A DNA stretch of 64,000 bases from Hawksworthiomyces lignivorus (lineage: Eukaryota; Ascomycota; Sordariomycetes; Ophiostomatales; Ophiostomataceae). The notes under the pieces are model-generated. The model ran no database searches and was not told where the DNA came from. It saw only the letters and a list, made by a program, of their open reading frames with translations. A program made the translations under genes and the position numbers. The stretch covers positions 868,001-932,000 of the forward strand of contig NTMA01000008.1 of the NCBI GenBank assembly GCA_002917075.1. The letters are read 5' to 3'. Positions 63,639-64,000 of this stretch are shown here, piece by piece (the stretch's first letter is position 1; every line of letters begins with the position of its first letter).

Positions 63639-64000
63639 TTAATCCTCCGTCTGCTGCATGCGCAATCGCGTAATAAAATCTGGGTTCGCTTGAATTCTTA
63701 CCGGCATGGCCATATGCAGCTCTTCTTTTACCATCTCTTCAAAAGCTACAAGGTCAATCTCCCTATTCATCTGAATTTCCTCATCCGAATTAATGTCTCT
63801 GCGGAACTCCAGATGCGGCACCGTCCACGCGGAACTAAAATCCACTAGATGCCCCCCTTTATAGTTACTCCACCTAACATCCATGACGTATATTTGCAGA
63901 CTATTCAAAGCTTTGAGCTCTCGCAGCATTGATTTTATCAACTTCTCCGTGATTTTAGGGTCTGTGTCAACGAAGTCTTTGACAAGAGCTCGGAAAGGCT
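63639..64000 (-). CDS. Protein-kinase-like (Fta2-type) protein, 3' end only
   Basis: The gene enters from the right edge on the minus strand and stops at 63639; about 120 C-terminal residues are seen. The segment IYVMDVRWSNYKGGHLVDFS mimics a kinase catalytic loop (MDVRxxNY, with Asp and Asn in the HRDxxxxN positions) followed by VDFS in place of DFG. The rest, TVPHLEFRRDINSDEEIQMN and DLVAFEEMVKEE, is typical of a fungal group of kinase-fold proteins often annotated as kinetochore Sim4 subunit Fta2-like. The annotation as Fta2 is from motif memory and uncertain; catalytic activity cannot be judged from this part. Confidence 0.55.
   Translation of the reverse strand, partial: PFRALVKDFVDTDPKITEKLIKSMLRELKALNSLQIYVMDVRWSNYKGGHLVDFSSAWTVPHLEFRRDINSDEEIQMNREIDLVAFEEMVKEELHMAMPVRIQANPDFITRLRMQQTED

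Noticed and set aside
1..64000. CRISPR arrays, rRNA genes and complete transposons
   Set aside because: None present; the organism is eukaryotic and no transposase or reverse transcriptase frame was recognisable.

Overview
The window is nuclear DNA of a filamentous ascomycete (Pezizomycotina; Sordariomycetes/Hypocreales is my best guess from gene content, not proven). The evidence is short GT-AG introns of about 50-140 bp in most genes, fungal-specific families (Zn2Cys6 regulator, Dal5-type and sugar-porter MFS transporters, GH115, fungal O-methyltransferase and P450, Ser/Thr-rich surface proteins), a BuGZ-type zinc finger, a kinesin-8, and intron-poor tRNA genes. A 19-N gap after a C homopolymer marks it as draft assembly.

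Layout, left to right. 0.2-5 kb: an allantoate-permease-type transporter and a flavin monooxygenase, both forward. 5-8.7 kb: a gene-poor stretch with decayed coding relics. 8.7-12.5 kb: a five-exon ankyrin-repeat protein (reverse). 12.5-18.7 kb: a hairpin, degenerate repeats, a small two-exon gene and a C48-protease-like gene whose nucleophile position holds Ser. 18.7-34.4 kb: a GC-rich, gene-dense, conserved block with a Gfo/Idh/MocA oxidoreductase, a membrane-anchored amidohydrolase, a BuGZ/ZNF207 homologue, a kinesin-8 and a secreted GH115 alpha-glucuronidase. 34.4-50.7 kb: accessory DNA with an F-box/LRR pseudogene, a secreted Ser-rich protein, an O-methyltransferase, a receptor-like single-TM protein, and relics whose stop codons look like C-to-T mutation (RIP-like). 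50.7-61.3 kb: an eight-exon P450, a tRNA-Ala/tRNA-Ser pair, a regulator with two Zn2Cys6 clusters, divergently placed next to a sulfatase, and then a sugar-porter-type transporter broken by one missing base. 61.3-64 kb: a Thr-rich secreted-protein remnant and the 3' end of a protein-kinase-like gene running off the window.

How genes may work together: the regulator, sulfatase and transporter (54-61 kb) look like a small catabolic cluster for a sulfated organic substrate, with CGG triplets in the regulator's promoter; this is inference from position. The conserved block is housekeeping plus plant-cell-wall degradation. The accessory stretches show repeated gene decay. The strongest candidates for something new are the double-zinc-cluster/sulfatase/transporter unit, the CSQSR sulfatase active site, and the Ser-for-Cys C48-like protein.
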